Below, piece by piece: positions 8,032 through 16,347 of a stretch of 64,000 nucleotides of DNA. The notes under the pieces are model-generated. The model had not been told where the DNA came from. It searched no databases and saw only the letters and a list, made by a program, of their open reading frames with translations. A program made the position numbers and the translations under genes. The stretch comes from Nesterenkonia massiliensis (lineage in GTDB: Bacteria; Actinomycetota; Actinomycetes; Actinomycetales; Micrococcaceae): the NCBI RefSeq assembly GCF_000455245.1, contig NZ_HG005166.1, positions 52,636-116,635 of the forward strand, given 5' to 3'. How positions within the stretch are numbered: position 1 is the stretch's first letter; each line of letters starts with the position of its first letter.

Positions 8032-9198
8032 ATGGCCGCACACCACGGCAAAGAACCCGGATTCTCCACCCACGCAATCCACACCGGTCAGGACATCGAC
8101 CAGGTCTACGGTGCAGTGGTCCCGCCGCTGCACTTCTCCACCACCTACGCTCCTGACGGCATCGGTAATCTACGCAACGGCTATGACTATGGCCGCGCTG
8201 GCAACCCGACCCGCACTGCCCTGCAGCAGCAGTTAGCCGCTGTCGAGGGCGGTGCCCACGCTTTCAGCTTCAGCTCCGGGCTTGCCGCAGAAGATGCGGT
8301 GATCCGAGGGCTGATGCGACCTGGACAGCGCATTGTGATGGGCAATGATGCCTATGGCGGCTCCTACCGGCTGATCAGCCGGATCCACGGGGGCTGGGGT
8401 ATTGCCAACACCCCGCTGGATCTCAACGACCATGAGCGTGTTGCCGCTGAGCTCGAGGCAGAGGACGCCACGCTGCTCTGGGTGGAGACCCCCTCCAACC
8501 CGCTGATGACTGTGGTGGATATCGCCGCTCTGGCAGAGATCGCCCATGCCAACGGAGCGCTGCTGCTGGTGGACAACACTTTCGCCACCCCGTACCTGCA
8601 GCAGCCGCTGGCGCTGGGGGCCGATGTGGTGGTCCACTCCACCACCAAGTACATCGGCGGTCATTCTGATGTGGTGGGCGGCGCCGTCGTCCTCTCTGAT
8701 GATGACCTGGCGCAGAAGGTGGCCTTCCAGCAGTTCGCGGTGGGGGCGGTATCCGGTCCGCTGGATGCCTACCTGACTACTCGCGGACTGAAGACTCTCG
8801 GTGTGCGTATGGACCGGCATGCCACCAATGCTGCCGCCGTCGCGGAGTTCCTTGCCGGGCACTCGGCGGTGGAGCGGGTGCTGTATCCGGGGCTGCCTGA
8901 CCACCCCGGCCATGAGCTGGCCAAGAAGCAGATGCGCAATTTCGGCGGCATGGTCTCCATGCAGCTCAAGGGCGGGGAACCAGCGGCCCGTAAGGTAGCT
9001 GAGGCTACTCAGTGGTTCATCCTGGCGGAGTCTCTGGGTGGTGTGGAGTCGCTGATGAACTACCCGCATGAGATGACTCACGCCTCGGTGCGCGGTACCG
9101 AGCTGGCTGTCCCGGAGAACTTGCTGCGTCTGTCGGTGGGCATTGAAGATGTTGAGGATCTCATCGAGGACCTGGACCAGGCACTGGCCGGCCTGTAG
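8032..9198 (+). CDS. metB: Cystathionine gamma-synthase / gamma-lyase
   Basis: PLP enzyme of the Cys/Met metabolism family, 388 residues. Visible motifs: YDYGRAGNPTR (about 51-61), SSGLAAEDAV, the aspartate in LLLVDNTFATPYLQQP (Asp181) and the PLP lysine Lys206 in HSTTKYIGGHSD. The start is the ATG at 8032 with AAGGAG ending 5 nt before; a GTG at 8026 is the alternative. Directly downstream of cbs, it completes cystathionine turnover: gamma-synthase (O-acyl-homoserine plus cysteine) or gamma-lyase (cystathionine to cysteine). Sequence alone does not separate the two activities; pairing with cbs favours use in reverse transsulfuration as gamma-lyase, although the overall sequence looks MetB-like. 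Confidence 0.9.
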   Translation: MAAHHGKEPGFSTHAIHTGQDIDQVYGAVVPPLHFSTTYAPDGIGNLRNGYDYGRAGNPTRTALQQQLAAVEGGAHAFSFSSGLAAEDAVIRGLMRPGQRIVMGNDAYGGSYRLISRIHGGWGIANTPLDLNDHERVAAELEAEDATLLWVETPSNPLMTVVDIAALAEIAHANGALLLVDNTFATPYLQQPLALGADVVVHSTTKYIGGHSDVVGGAVVLSDDDLAQKVAFQQFAVGAVSGPLDAYLTTRGLKTLGVRMDRHATNAAAVAEFLAGHSAVERVLYPGLPDHPGHELAKKQMRNFGGMVSMQLKGGEPAARKVAEATQWFILAESLGGVESLMNYPHEMTHASVRGTELAVPENLLRLSVGIEDVEDLIEDLDQALAGL

Positions 9199-9210
9199 TT
9201 CCTTGCAGAA

Positions 9211-9259
9211 AAAGGTCGGGGCCCGCACTTGCCAATTTTGAGTGCGGCCCCCGACCTTT
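9211..9259. terminator. Strong hairpin between convergent metB and the DUF4282 gene
   Basis: Arms of 19 nt (9211-9229 and 9241-9259) pair with a single C-C mismatch. The stem begins AAAGG and ends CCTTT, with an AT-rich loop. It can serve as a bidirectional terminator for the two genes that converge here. Confidence 0.8.
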
Positions 9260-9273
9260 GTGACGTCAGGCGG

Positions 9274-9915
9274 TTACTTCTTCTGGGAGATGTCCCAGCG
9301 GAGGCTTTCAACCTCGGTCTGCAGCGCTGAGGTGTTCTGCGCGGTGCGGACTGCCGCGATGTAGAACTCCAGCATCATGCGGATGAACACCAGGTATAGG
9401 CCGAACAGCAGGGTTCCGAAGATCAGGAACATCACGCCGGCCAGGGCGCTGTCGGAGAACGAGACGATCAGCAGGACCAGCCATCCGATACCTAGGCCCA
9501 ACAGTGCCAGGGTATAGATGAATGCGGCGAACTTGATGGTGACGTAGCTCTTGAAGCTGAAGTCGAACAGCGCCGCGAAGAAACCCTTAGAGTCCACGCG
9601 GTTTCGCGGCGCGGGGTCCTGGGGGTAGGGATTCTGCTGGGAGTAGGAGGGGTTGCCGCCTCCGGGGCCGCTTGGTCCGCCTGGCCCACCTGGCCCGCCC
9701 GGGCCTGAGGGTCCGCCGAAACCGCCAAACCCGCCCGCTGGTGCCCCCTGCTGGGAAGAGCTCTGCTGAGGATAGCCCTGCGGGGGATAAGGTTGCTGGG
9801 AATTGTCCTGGCCGGGAGCCCCGGTATTTCCGCCACCGTGAGTGGCACCGCTGTCTGGAGTGCCGTAAGGGTCGTTGCCGTAAGGGTCATTGGGGTTGTT
9901 CGGGGGCTGAGTCAT
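9274..9915 (-). CDS. DUF4282-type membrane protein
   Basis: Protein of 213 residues. The first 105 are a disordered, Pro/Gly/Gln/Tyr-rich cytosolic tail with short repeats (DPYGNDPYGT, GGPGGPGGPSGPGG). Then comes FFAALFDFSFKSYVTIKFAAFIY, typical of the DUF4282 family, with two to three transmembrane segments to about residue 185 and a charged C-terminal helix. The biochemical role of DUF4282 is unknown. A Shine-Dalgarno (AGGAG) precedes the ATG at 9915. It is transcribed after the larger membrane protein gene (23-bp gap), which also has a Pro-rich cytosolic N-terminus, so the two may act together at the membrane (inference). Confidence 0.85.
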   Translation of the reverse strand: MTQPPNNPNDPYGNDPYGTPDSGATHGGGNTGAPGQDNSQQPYPPQGYPQQSSSQQGAPAGGFGGFGGPSGPGGPGGPGGPSGPGGGNPSYSQQNPYPQDPAPRNRVDSKGFFAALFDFSFKSYVTIKFAAFIYTLALLGLGIGWLVLLIVSFSDSALAGVMFLIFGTLLFGLYLVFIRMMLEFYIAAVRTAQNTSALQTEVESLRWDISQKK

Positions 9916-9938
9916 GTCACTCTCCTGAATCGTTGATT

Positions 9939-11480
9939 CTATTTCCGGAAGAAACCCACCAGCGAGGCTGGAAGCTTGGCAGTCATAACAGGGGCTACGT
10001 ACCGAGCCAGCGTTTCAATCACCAGTCCGATGATCAGCAGGATGGCGAAGGTCCACCAGGCGGGCCCGAAAGTGGCGGTACTGAAACCGAACCACCCCGC
10101 ACTGAAGCCAACATGTATCTGTCCGAAGAACGTGAGCACTACACCTACTGCAGCGTAGATCAGCGGCAGAGTCACCCAGGACAGCGGATTCGCTAGCACC
10201 TCCGGCCGAGAATCTCTGCGTAGGCTCCACAGCAAAGCAGCTGCAACCAGGCCAAGGATCCCCAGCAGCACGGCCAAGAGCACCTGCCACCACTGAAGAT
10301 CAGTCGTCCACAGATAGAGGGTGTTCTGGCCGGGGCCGTTGCTGACTAAGTGCACCAGCCCGCCTTCGGCACGCAGCGCCCCAGAAGTCAGCAGCACAAA
10401 GATGATGACCACTGCTGTGGAAGCCCAGAACGGAAAGCTCAGCACAGCGGTGAAGGATCCCTCCACCGCCAACCAGATGAGGATGAAGATCAGCACCGGG
10501 ATCACCAGGATGATTCCGTGCAGCGCCATGACCCGCGGAACACGGTAGGCAGAAGGCAGCACGCTCTGAATGCGGCCTCGCCCCTTGGAGTAGAACTTCC
10601 GCGAGGCAGACAGCAGCAGCCCGATCAGCAGGTAGAAGAAGAACGCTCCGAAGAACAACGAGGCCCCGGCAGCTGACCCCAGCATCCGCACTTCGCCGGT
10701 GAAGGGTATTTCTGTGGTTTGCCGATAAGCCAGAGCAAGGGTCACCAGCAGCGTCAGCAGTGCCATGACCAGGGATACTGCTGCGCTGAGCATCAGTTTG
10801 GCGGCAAGAGGCAGCGTCACCAGCCGTGTCCGGGGATCTCGCTGGGACCAAAACCGCCCGACGACGACGGCGATCAGCCCGGCCAGCAGCAGCGCCAGCA
10901 GATTCGGCGCCCAGAGGCTGAACAGGAGCATCGATTCGCTCTGCGCGGTCATGGTGAAGCCGAAACGCCCGAAGAGCCAGACTCCGGCAATCTGGAATGG
11001 CAGCGTGATGAAGGCGGCAATGCCAGAGAGTTCCAACTGCTGGGCCAGGTCTACAGCCGGGTCCGAGGCCGCAGTGTTGCTATCGAGCCCCACGCCGATC
11101 AGCAATCCGATCACCGTCAGTACAGCCAGCGAGATCAGCGCTACATACCCGGCCAGCTGAGCCAACGCCAGTGAGAGCACATGCTGAAGCCTGATGCTCT
11201 TCATGAAACCCGGTACCTGAACCTCAGGCATAGATATCTGTGGTCCGGTCGCTGGCTGCGCTGCGGCGGAGTCCTGTTCGGGCCCAGTTGAGGAGGCAGG
11301 CTCAGGGCCCCGATGCTGAGTCTCACCCTGTTCTCCCAACGGGTCACCGGTGGGGGCAGCGGAGTCAGGGCGCGGAGGCCGAGGGGGCCGATATCCGGGG
11401 GGTGGTCCGGCGGGCTTGCCGGGCTCCGGGCCCTCGGCGGGATTCTCGCTGTATGGGTCAGCCACTGAAGTAGTCCTCAT
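9939..11480 (-). CDS. Polytopic membrane protein with Pro-rich N-terminus, function unknown
   Basis: Protein of 513 residues from the ATG at 11480. The frame stays open upstream to 12161, but that would run into the helicase gene on the other strand and has no typical coding character. Residues 1 to about 105 are Pro/Gly/Glu-rich and disordered. They are followed by about ten hydrophobic segments (for example LAQLAGYVALISLAVLTVIG, LLALLLAGLIAVVVG, GIILVIPVLIFILIWLAVE) to the C-terminus. I recognise no catalytic or transport motif. A streptococcal ABC-like or YfhO fold is not evident. It is co-transcribed with the DUF4282 gene. Two copies of GACTTGTTCAGC (11616-11627, 11674-11685) lie in its upstream region. 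Confidence 0.75.
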   Translation of the reverse strand: MRTTSVADPYSENPAEGPEPGKPAGPPPGYRPPRPPRPDSAAPTGDPLGEQGETQHRGPEPASSTGPEQDSAAAQPATGPQISMPEVQVPGFMKSIRLQHVLSLALAQLAGYVALISLAVLTVIGLLIGVGLDSNTAASDPAVDLAQQLELSGIAAFITLPFQIAGVWLFGRFGFTMTAQSESMLLFSLWAPNLLALLLAGLIAVVVGRFWSQRDPRTRLVTLPLAAKLMLSAAVSLVMALLTLLVTLALAYRQTTEIPFTGEVRMLGSAAGASLFFGAFFFYLLIGLLLSASRKFYSKGRGRIQSVLPSAYRVPRVMALHGIILVIPVLIFILIWLAVEGSFTAVLSFPFWASTAVVIIFVLLTSGALRAEGGLVHLVSNGPGQNTLYLWTTDLQWWQVLLAVLLGILGLVAAALLWSLRRDSRPEVLANPLSWVTLPLIYAAVGVVLTFFGQIHVGFSAGWFGFSTATFGPAWWTFAILLIIGLVIETLARYVAPVMTAKLPASLVGFFRK

Positions 11481-11914
11481 TCCGTTGCGCTCGCGGTGTT
11501 CTGACCAGCGCCGTAGTGGCCTCTGGAAGACAGTCCCCACCTTACGCAAAGCCGATGACCTGGGGAATGACCGCGCCGGGCAAGCCGGAATAGTCAAATC
11601 AAGCCAGATGACGTAGACTTGTTCAGCATTCTCCGGATATTCCCGTTTATCTGTACTGACTCCCGGCGCAGCTGACTTGTTCAGCCTGGTAGGACCGGTC
11701 GAGATTATGTGTGTTTCTGCGGGTCGAGTCCGGAGCCGTATAAGCGGCCCGTCCCCGTGACCTAACACGTCCAGCGATATCACCTGACGCACCCTGCCGT
11801 GCCCATGCACTGCACAGCCTAGAGCTGTGCGGTTCGAGCACGAGTGGTTGACGCGCCATGCGCTGTGCCGTGGGCACACGGGGACCCCAGGTCGCCATAA
11901 GTCAAGGAGACACC
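11481..11914. other. 434-bp divergent intergenic region with the structured helicase leader
   Basis: The half next to the membrane-protein gene holds two direct copies of GACTTGTTCAGC, 58 bp apart. The half next to the helicase holds several hairpins: GCACAGC/GCTGTGC (11812-11830), then TGTGCC/GGGCACA and GGG/CCCC close to the helicase start. Long folded leaders are common before DEAD-box helicase genes of the cold-shock type; that this one acts so is inference. No convincing gene is seen here. Confidence 0.5.
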
Positions 11915-13804
11915 ATGACCCAGACCGCAGAAGCAACCACAGAGACCACCCAGGAGACCGAGTCCGGTCCTCGTTTCGCAGACCTCGGCCTGGACGACCG
12001 CGTTCTCGCGGCCATCCAGGAGATGGGCTACGAGACCCCTTCGCCCATCCAGGCCCAGACCATCCCGCTGCTGACTTCCGGCCGCGACGTCGTCGGCCTG
12101 GCTCAGACCGGTACCGGTAAGACCGCAGCCTTCGCACTGCCCGCGCTGACTCATATGGCACAGGCCCACGACGCCGGGGAGCTGGGCTCGGTGCCCAACA
12201 CTCTGGTGCTGGCGCCTACTCGTGAGCTGGCTATCCAGGTGGCCGAAGCATTCACCACCTATGCCGCGAAGGTTCCTGGCATCTCCGTGCTGCCCATCTA
12301 CGGCGGTGCCCCCTACGGCCCGCAGCTGCATGGGCTGCGCCGTGGGGCCAACGTCGTCGTCGGTACCCCCGGCCGTGTCATTGACCACATGTCCAAGGGC
12401 TCCTTGGATCTGTCCGAGATCAAGCACCTGATCCTGGATGAGGCCGATGAGATGCTGCGCATGGGCTTCGCCGAAGAGGTGGACAAGATCCTGGCGCAGA
12501 CCCCGGATGACAAGCAGGTAGCCCTGTTCTCGGCCACTATGCCCAAAGCTATCCGCCGGATCAGCGAGGACTACCTCAACAACCCCGTTGAGGTCTCGGT
12601 CAAGAACAAGACCACTACCAGCGCCAATATCCGTCAGCGCTACGTGGCGATTAAGCACCATGCCAAGCCAGAGGCACTGGCTCGCATCATGGAGACCGAG
12701 CCGCATGACGCGGTGATCGTCTTCGTGCGGACCCGCTCGGCCACCGAAGAGGTTGCCTCTAAGCTCAATGCCCGTGGCTTCACCGCCGCGGCCATTAACG
12801 GTGACATCCCGCAGAACCTGCGTGAGAAGACTGTGGAGCAGCTCAAGGACGGCCGGATTGATGTGCTGGTGGCCACCGATGTGGCTGCCCGTGGTCTGGA
12901 CGTGGAGCGCATCAGTCACGTGTTCAACTACGACATCCCGCTGGACACCGAGTCCTACGTGCACCGCATCGGCCGTACCGGTCGTGCAGGTCGCTCCGGT
13001 GAAGCCGTGCTGTTCGTGACTCCGCGTGAGCAGCGGATGCTGCGCTCCATCGAGAAGGCCACCCGTCAGCAGGTGGAGCAGATGAGTCTGCCCACCATCT
13101 CTGATGTCAACGCCTCCCGCCTGGAGCGCTTCTCCGAGCGCATCACTGAGACCCTGGCCAGCCAGGAGCTCGAGGAGTACCGCGGCTTGGTGTCCTCCTA
13201 CGTCACCGAGCACGACACTCCGGCTGAGGACATCGCTGCGGCCCTGGTGGCGATGGTCCACGACGGTCGCCCGCTTCTGCTGGACGAGAAGGCTGAGGAC
13301 GAGCTGCTGCGCGAAGCCAAGCGTGGCTTCTCTGAGCGCGGTCGTGATGACCGTGGTGAGCGCGGTGACCGCGGGCCCCGCGGCGATCGCCCCAGCCGTG
13401 ACCGTGGTCCTGCCACTGCCGGACCGGGCAACGCGATGTACCGCATCTCGTTGGGCCGCCGTGACGGCGTGGCCCCGGGTCACATTGTGGGTGCCATTGC
13501 CAATGAGGCGGGGCTGAATGCCCGCGAGATCGGCAGCATCGACATCCGTCCAACCCACTCCTTGGTGGAGCTGCCGGAGAAGCTCTCCGGTGAGCAGTGG
13601 GCAGCACTTGCCAAGACCCGCATCGGCGGGGAACTGATCAAGCTCGAGAAGGACTCCGGCGCCCCGGCTGGCGGTGGATTCCGCAAGCGCGAGGACGACG
13701 GCGAGCGCGGCGGTTTCCGCGGCAAGGGTGGCCCGCGCAAGGGCGGCTTCGGCAAGTCCGAGGGCGCCTTCAAGAAGAAGGACAAGAAGGCTCGCTGGCA
13801 CTGA
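11915..13804 (+). CDS. deaD: DEAD-box ATP-dependent RNA helicase (DeaD/CsdA type)
   Basis: Protein of 629 residues. Conserved helicase motifs in order: Q motif (about 21-46), motif I AQTGTGKT (63-70), Ia PTRELAIQV, Ib TPGR, II DEAD (175-178), III SAT, then VATDVAARGLD and motif VI HRIGRTGRAGR. Residues from about 525 match the DbpA/CsdA RNA-binding domain (MYRISLGRRDGV, IVGAIANEAGL, IGSIDI). The linker is RGD/RGE-rich and the tail is Gly/Lys/Arg-rich (GGFRGKGGPRKGGFGK), features that add RNA affinity. The ATG at 11915 has AAGGAG 6 nt before it. Likely role: unwinding of structured RNA in ribosome assembly and mRNA turnover, often cold-induced. tRNA genes follow. Confidence 0.95.
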   Translation: MTQTAEATTETTQETESGPRFADLGLDDRVLAAIQEMGYETPSPIQAQTIPLLTSGRDVVGLAQTGTGKTAAFALPALTHMAQAHDAGELGSVPNTLVLAPTRELAIQVAEAFTTYAAKVPGISVLPIYGGAPYGPQLHGLRRGANVVVGTPGRVIDHMSKGSLDLSEIKHLILDEADEMLRMGFAEEVDKILAQTPDDKQVALFSATMPKAIRRISEDYLNNPVEVSVKNKTTTSANIRQRYVAIKHHAKPEALARIMETEPHDAVIVFVRTRSATEEVASKLNARGFTAAAINGDIPQNLREKTVEQLKDGRIDVLVATDVAARGLDVERISHVFNYDIPLDTESYVHRIGRTGRAGRSGEAVLFVTPREQRMLRSIEKATRQQVEQMSLPTISDVNASRLERFSERITETLASQELEEYRGLVSSYVTEHDTPAEDIAAALVAMVHDGRPLLLDEKAEDELLREAKRGFSERGRDDRGERGDRGPRGDRPSRDRGPATAGPGNAMYRISLGRRDGVAPGHIVGAIANEAGLNAREIGSIDIRPTHSLVELPEKLSGEQWAALAKTRIGGELIKLEKDSGAPAGGGFRKREDDGERGGFRGKGGPRKGGFGKSEGAFKKKDKKARWH

Positions 13805-13849
13805 TCTTCAGGCCAGTTGACCTTTGAAATGACAGGGCACTGGGCCGAT

Positions 13850-13879
13850 TTGGGCAACAGCTGAAACCGGTGATAAAGT
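13850..13879 (+). promoter_or_regulatory. Promoter of the tRNA-Thr/tRNA-Met unit
   Basis: TTGGGC (13850-13855) and TAAAGT (13874-13879) are separated by 18 bp; the tRNA-Thr begins 11 bp downstream. The same -10 hexamer TAAAGT stands before tRNA-Tyr. Confidence 0.6.
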
Positions 13880-13890
13880 GTTCTGTCGTT

Positions 13891-13962
13891 GCCCCAATAG
13901 CTCAGTGGTAGAGCGCAGTCTTGGTAAGACTGAGGTCCCGGGATCGATTCCCGGTTGGGGCT
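13891..13962 (+). tRNA. tRNA-Thr (GGT)
   Basis: Acceptor GCCCCAA pairs with TTGGGGC, discriminator T. The anticodon stem CAGTC/GACTG encloses TTGGTAA with anticodon GGT at 13923-13925. The D-arm and T-arm are intact; no CCA is encoded. Confidence 0.96.
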
Positions 13963-13972
13963 CTGAATGAGA

Positions 13973-14039
13973 GCCCGCGCAGCGCAGCTTCTCTCACTTG
14001 AGAAATTCAGTGAAGAATCCCTGCGCAACGCGGGCCTTT
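13973..14039 (+). terminator. Long hairpin between tRNA-Thr and tRNA-Met
   Basis: GCCCGCG (13973-13979) and GCGCAG (13982-13987) pair with CTGCGC (14021-14026) and CGCGGGC (14029-14035), followed by CTTT. It could terminate transcription or act as a processing site between the two tRNAs. Confidence 0.6.
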
Positions 14040-14048
14040 CTCATTCGT

Positions 14049-14122
14049 GGCGGTGTAGCTCAGCTGGTTAGAGCGCACGACTCATAATCGTGAGGTCGCG
14101 GGATCGAGTCCCGCCACCGCTA
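14049..14122 (+). tRNA. tRNA-Met (CAT), elongator
   Basis: Acceptor GGCGGTG pairs with CACCGCT (terminal G-U), discriminator A. The anticodon stem CACGACT...AATCGTG has the anticodon CAT. D-loop AGCTCAGCTGGTTAGAGC is elongator-like, and the position after tRNA-Thr matches the conserved actinobacterial order tRNA-Thr - tRNA-Met. A tRNA-Ile2 with modified CAT cannot be strictly excluded. Confidence 0.93.
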
Positions 14123-14130
14123 CCGAACTT

Positions 14131-14166
14131 AGAAGCCCCGGATCGCTCAGCGGTCCGGGGCTTCTT
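14131..14166 (+). terminator. Terminator after tRNA-Met
   Basis: AGAAGCCCCGGA (14131-14142) pairs perfectly with TCCGGGGCTTCT (14154-14165), followed by TC. Confidence 0.8.
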
Positions 14167-14374
14167 CGTCGTCGAGCGGGGGGAGCCCGCGCTCGACGGG
14201 CCGGCACAGCACCTGCTCCCGTATTTACCCAAGTTATGTTTCACTCAAGCCGCCCACAGCCGCCGTCGTGCAACAAAGTATGTGCACCAAGCGTGCCAGG
14301 CACCGATGCACAGATCAGGTGAGCGAGGTTCGTTAGAGTGGTCCTGGCGTAACCGACCCGCCAGATAGGGCGAA

Positions 14375-15250
14375 ATGACCACACCACCGCAGGACGGACA
14401 GCACTACCCCACGCAGGGTTCAGGCCCGGCAGGCGCACAGCCGCCAGCTGGATACCAGCCTCCGGGCTACTCGGATCCTGCCTCCGGGGCAGAGCCCACC
14501 TCTGAGCCCAGGCGTACCGGTCTCATTGTGGGGGTCGCCCTCGGCGTCATTCTGCTGGTCGGTGTCCTGGTCGCGGTTCTCTTCGCCACCGGTGCCTTCG
14601 ACGACGACGCCGAACCCGGACAGACTGCCCCAGCGGCTACTGAGCCCGCTGAGGAAGAGGACACTGCTCCCCAACAGCCTCACGGCGCCTACCCGGCGGC
14701 AGGTACCGACGAGGGCGGTTTCATCCTCACCGCACCTGATGAGCTGGCAGCAGGCGCAGCACCCGAAGGGCCGGTGCACGTAGTGATCTACACCGATGCC
14801 GGGTGCCCCGCCTGCGGCAACTTCGAATCGGCTTTCCACGATCAACTCGAAGGTTGGCTGGCCGCCGGAGACCTTGCACTGGAATACCGCTCGATGAATT
14901 GGATTCGCCCTCCCTACTCCGGTGACGCCGCCAACGCATTCGCCTGTATGGCTGAAGAAGCTCCTGAGCACTACCTGGACTTCCTCGGCAGCATCACTGC
15001 CGAGCAGGACGGAGGCTTCCAGCTCCAGAAGCAGGGACTGGCCGAGCGAGCCGAGCAGGACTACGGCGTGAATATCACCGACTGCGTCGACGAAGACCGC
15101 TATGCCGACTTTGTAGCCGGTGCCGGGGAGCACGGTCTGGCCCAGGGCATTGCTGGGACCCCCACCGTCATCATCAACGGTGAAGAAGTCCCCGCCGCAG
15201 AGCTTGGCGCAACGGACCGCCATATCGAAGAAGCCATCGCCGCGCAGTAG
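14375..15250 (+). CDS. Membrane-anchored DsbA-like thioredoxin-fold protein
   Basis: Protein of 291 residues. A disordered, Pro/Gln-rich cytosolic tail (1-45) is followed by one transmembrane helix (about 48-72), an acidic extracellular linker and a thioredoxin-like domain of the DsbA/DSBA-oxidoreductase type. The redox motif is CPAC (Cys144, Cys147) in YTDAGCPACGNF, and the cis-proline loop is GTPTVIING. It is probably an exported thiol-disulfide oxidoreductase anchored outside the membrane. A second pair of cysteines (CMAEEAPEHY, ITDCVDED) may form a structural disulfide. No partner VKOR or DsbB gene is adjacent. The ATG at 14375 has a weak upstream GGGCGAA. Confidence 0.88.
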   Translation: MTTPPQDGQHYPTQGSGPAGAQPPAGYQPPGYSDPASGAEPTSEPRRTGLIVGVALGVILLVGVLVAVLFATGAFDDDAEPGQTAPAATEPAEEEDTAPQQPHGAYPAAGTDEGGFILTAPDELAAGAAPEGPVHVVIYTDAGCPACGNFESAFHDQLEGWLAAGDLALEYRSMNWIRPPYSGDAANAFACMAEEAPEHYLDFLGSITAEQDGGFQLQKQGLAERAEQDYGVNITDCVDEDRYADFVAGAGEHGLAQGIAGTPTVIINGEEVPAAELGATDRHIEEAIAAQ

Positions 15251-15343
15251 TAGCCCTGGCCCGTACCCCCAGCGAGCTGCTTTTCCATGTAAGCAAGACT
15301 TCACAACGGCCACCAGATGCGGTGAGGTCAGCTTTTCCCAGAC

Positions 15344-15370
15344 GTAATGAGCGCCGAACGCGCCTGAAAC
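15344..15370 (+). promoter_or_regulatory. Candidate GlnR box upstream of nirC
   Basis: GTAAT (15344), CGAAC (15355) and GAAAC (15366) start exactly 11 bp apart. This fits the actinobacterial GlnR pattern GTnAC-n6-GaAAC repeated along one face of the helix. It stands 76 bp before the nitrite-channel gene. GlnR itself is encoded at 51758-52453. The first half-sites deviate from consensus, so this is a candidate only. Confidence 0.45.
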
Positions 15371-15446
15371 GCGAGACCCACAGACTGGACCTACCCGAAA
15401 TTGACGCAGCCAACTGCGGCAGTGTCTTAACTCGCGAAGGGGAGCC

Positions 15447-16298
15447 ATGTCTTATGTAAAGCCTGCAGATCTCGCTGTGCGCATGATTGAAGCCGGTGCG
15501 CAGAAGTCCTTCATGTCCACCCGGGATACACTCATCCGCGCATTCATGGGCGGAGCCACCCTGGCTCTTGCTGCCGCATTCGCCATCACCGTCACCGCCC
15601 AAACCGGTAACGCACTCATCGGTGCCATGCTCTTCCCTGTTGGCTTCGTGCTGCTGTACCTGATGGGCTTCGATCTGCTGACCGGGGTCTTCACCCTTGT
15701 CCCACTGGCGCTGCTGGATAAGCGCCGCGGCGTCACCGTGAAATCGATGTTCCGCAACTGGGGCCTGGTGTTCTTGGGGAACTTCCTCGGGGCCTTCATG
15801 GTGGCGATCATGATGGCCATCTACTTCACCACTGGCTTCGCCACCCCGCCGAATGAAGTGGGCCAGGCGCTGATGGAGATCGGACACGGCCGCACTGTTG
15901 GCTATGCCGAATATGGGGCAGCCGGCATGCTCACCCTCTTCGTCCGCGCGGTGCTGTGCAACTGGATGGTCTCCACCGGCGTGGTGGCCGCCCTGATGTC
16001 AGACAGTGTCCCTGGCAAGGTGATTGGTATGTGGCTGCCCATCATGCTGTTCTTCTACATGGGCTTTGAACACTCCATCGTGAATATGTTCCTCTTCCCT
16101 GCAGGTCTGCTGCTCGGCGGCGACTTCACTGTGATGGACTACCTGATCTGGAACGAGATCCCCACCGTGGTGGGCAACTTGGTTGGTGGTCTGACCTTCG
16201 TGGGACTGACCATCTACATGACCCACCGCCGCACCGCACCCTCCCGGGAGCTGCTGGTGACCGTACCGCAGCGTGAGCGTGTCACCACCGGGGCATAA
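15447..16298 (+). CDS. nirC: Formate/nitrite transporter family channel (NirC-like)
   Basis: Protein of 283 residues with six hydrophobic segments in the FNT pattern. Family motifs: GGATLALAAAF near the first helix, GMLTLFVRAVLCNWMV, the fifth-helix GFEHSIVNMF and VGNLVGGLTFVG near the end. FNT pentamers conduct formate, nitrite or hydrosulfide across the cytoplasmic membrane. The position next to nirB/nirD/nnaR and a candidate GlnR box upstream favour nitrite uptake for assimilation; HS- is an alternative given the sulfur genes nearby. GAAGGGGAG lies close before the ATG at 15447. Convergent with nnaR. Confidence 0.9.
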   Translation: MSYVKPADLAVRMIEAGAQKSFMSTRDTLIRAFMGGATLALAAAFAITVTAQTGNALIGAMLFPVGFVLLYLMGFDLLTGVFTLVPLALLDKRRGVTVKSMFRNWGLVFLGNFLGAFMVAIMMAIYFTTGFATPPNEVGQALMEIGHGRTVGYAEYGAAGMLTLFVRAVLCNWMVSTGVVAALMSDSVPGKVIGMWLPIMLFFYMGFEHSIVNMFLFPAGLLLGGDFTVMDYLIWNEIPTVVGNLVGGLTFVGLTIYMTHRRTAPSRELLVTVPQRERVTTGA

Positions 16299-16347
16299 AC
16301 AATAGACAACGACGGCGCGGGCGCCGGCTGGCAGGAGGCAGCTCGCC

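Noticed and set aside
11481-12161. N-terminal extension of the ten-helix membrane protein to 740 residues
   Set aside because: It would overlap the helicase gene on the other strand and lacks coding character; the ATG at 11480 gives a normal protein.
11819-13801. 660-residue frame antisense to the helicase gene
   Set aside because: A high-GC mirror frame of a strongly conserved gene; composition is that of a shadow and no family is recognised.
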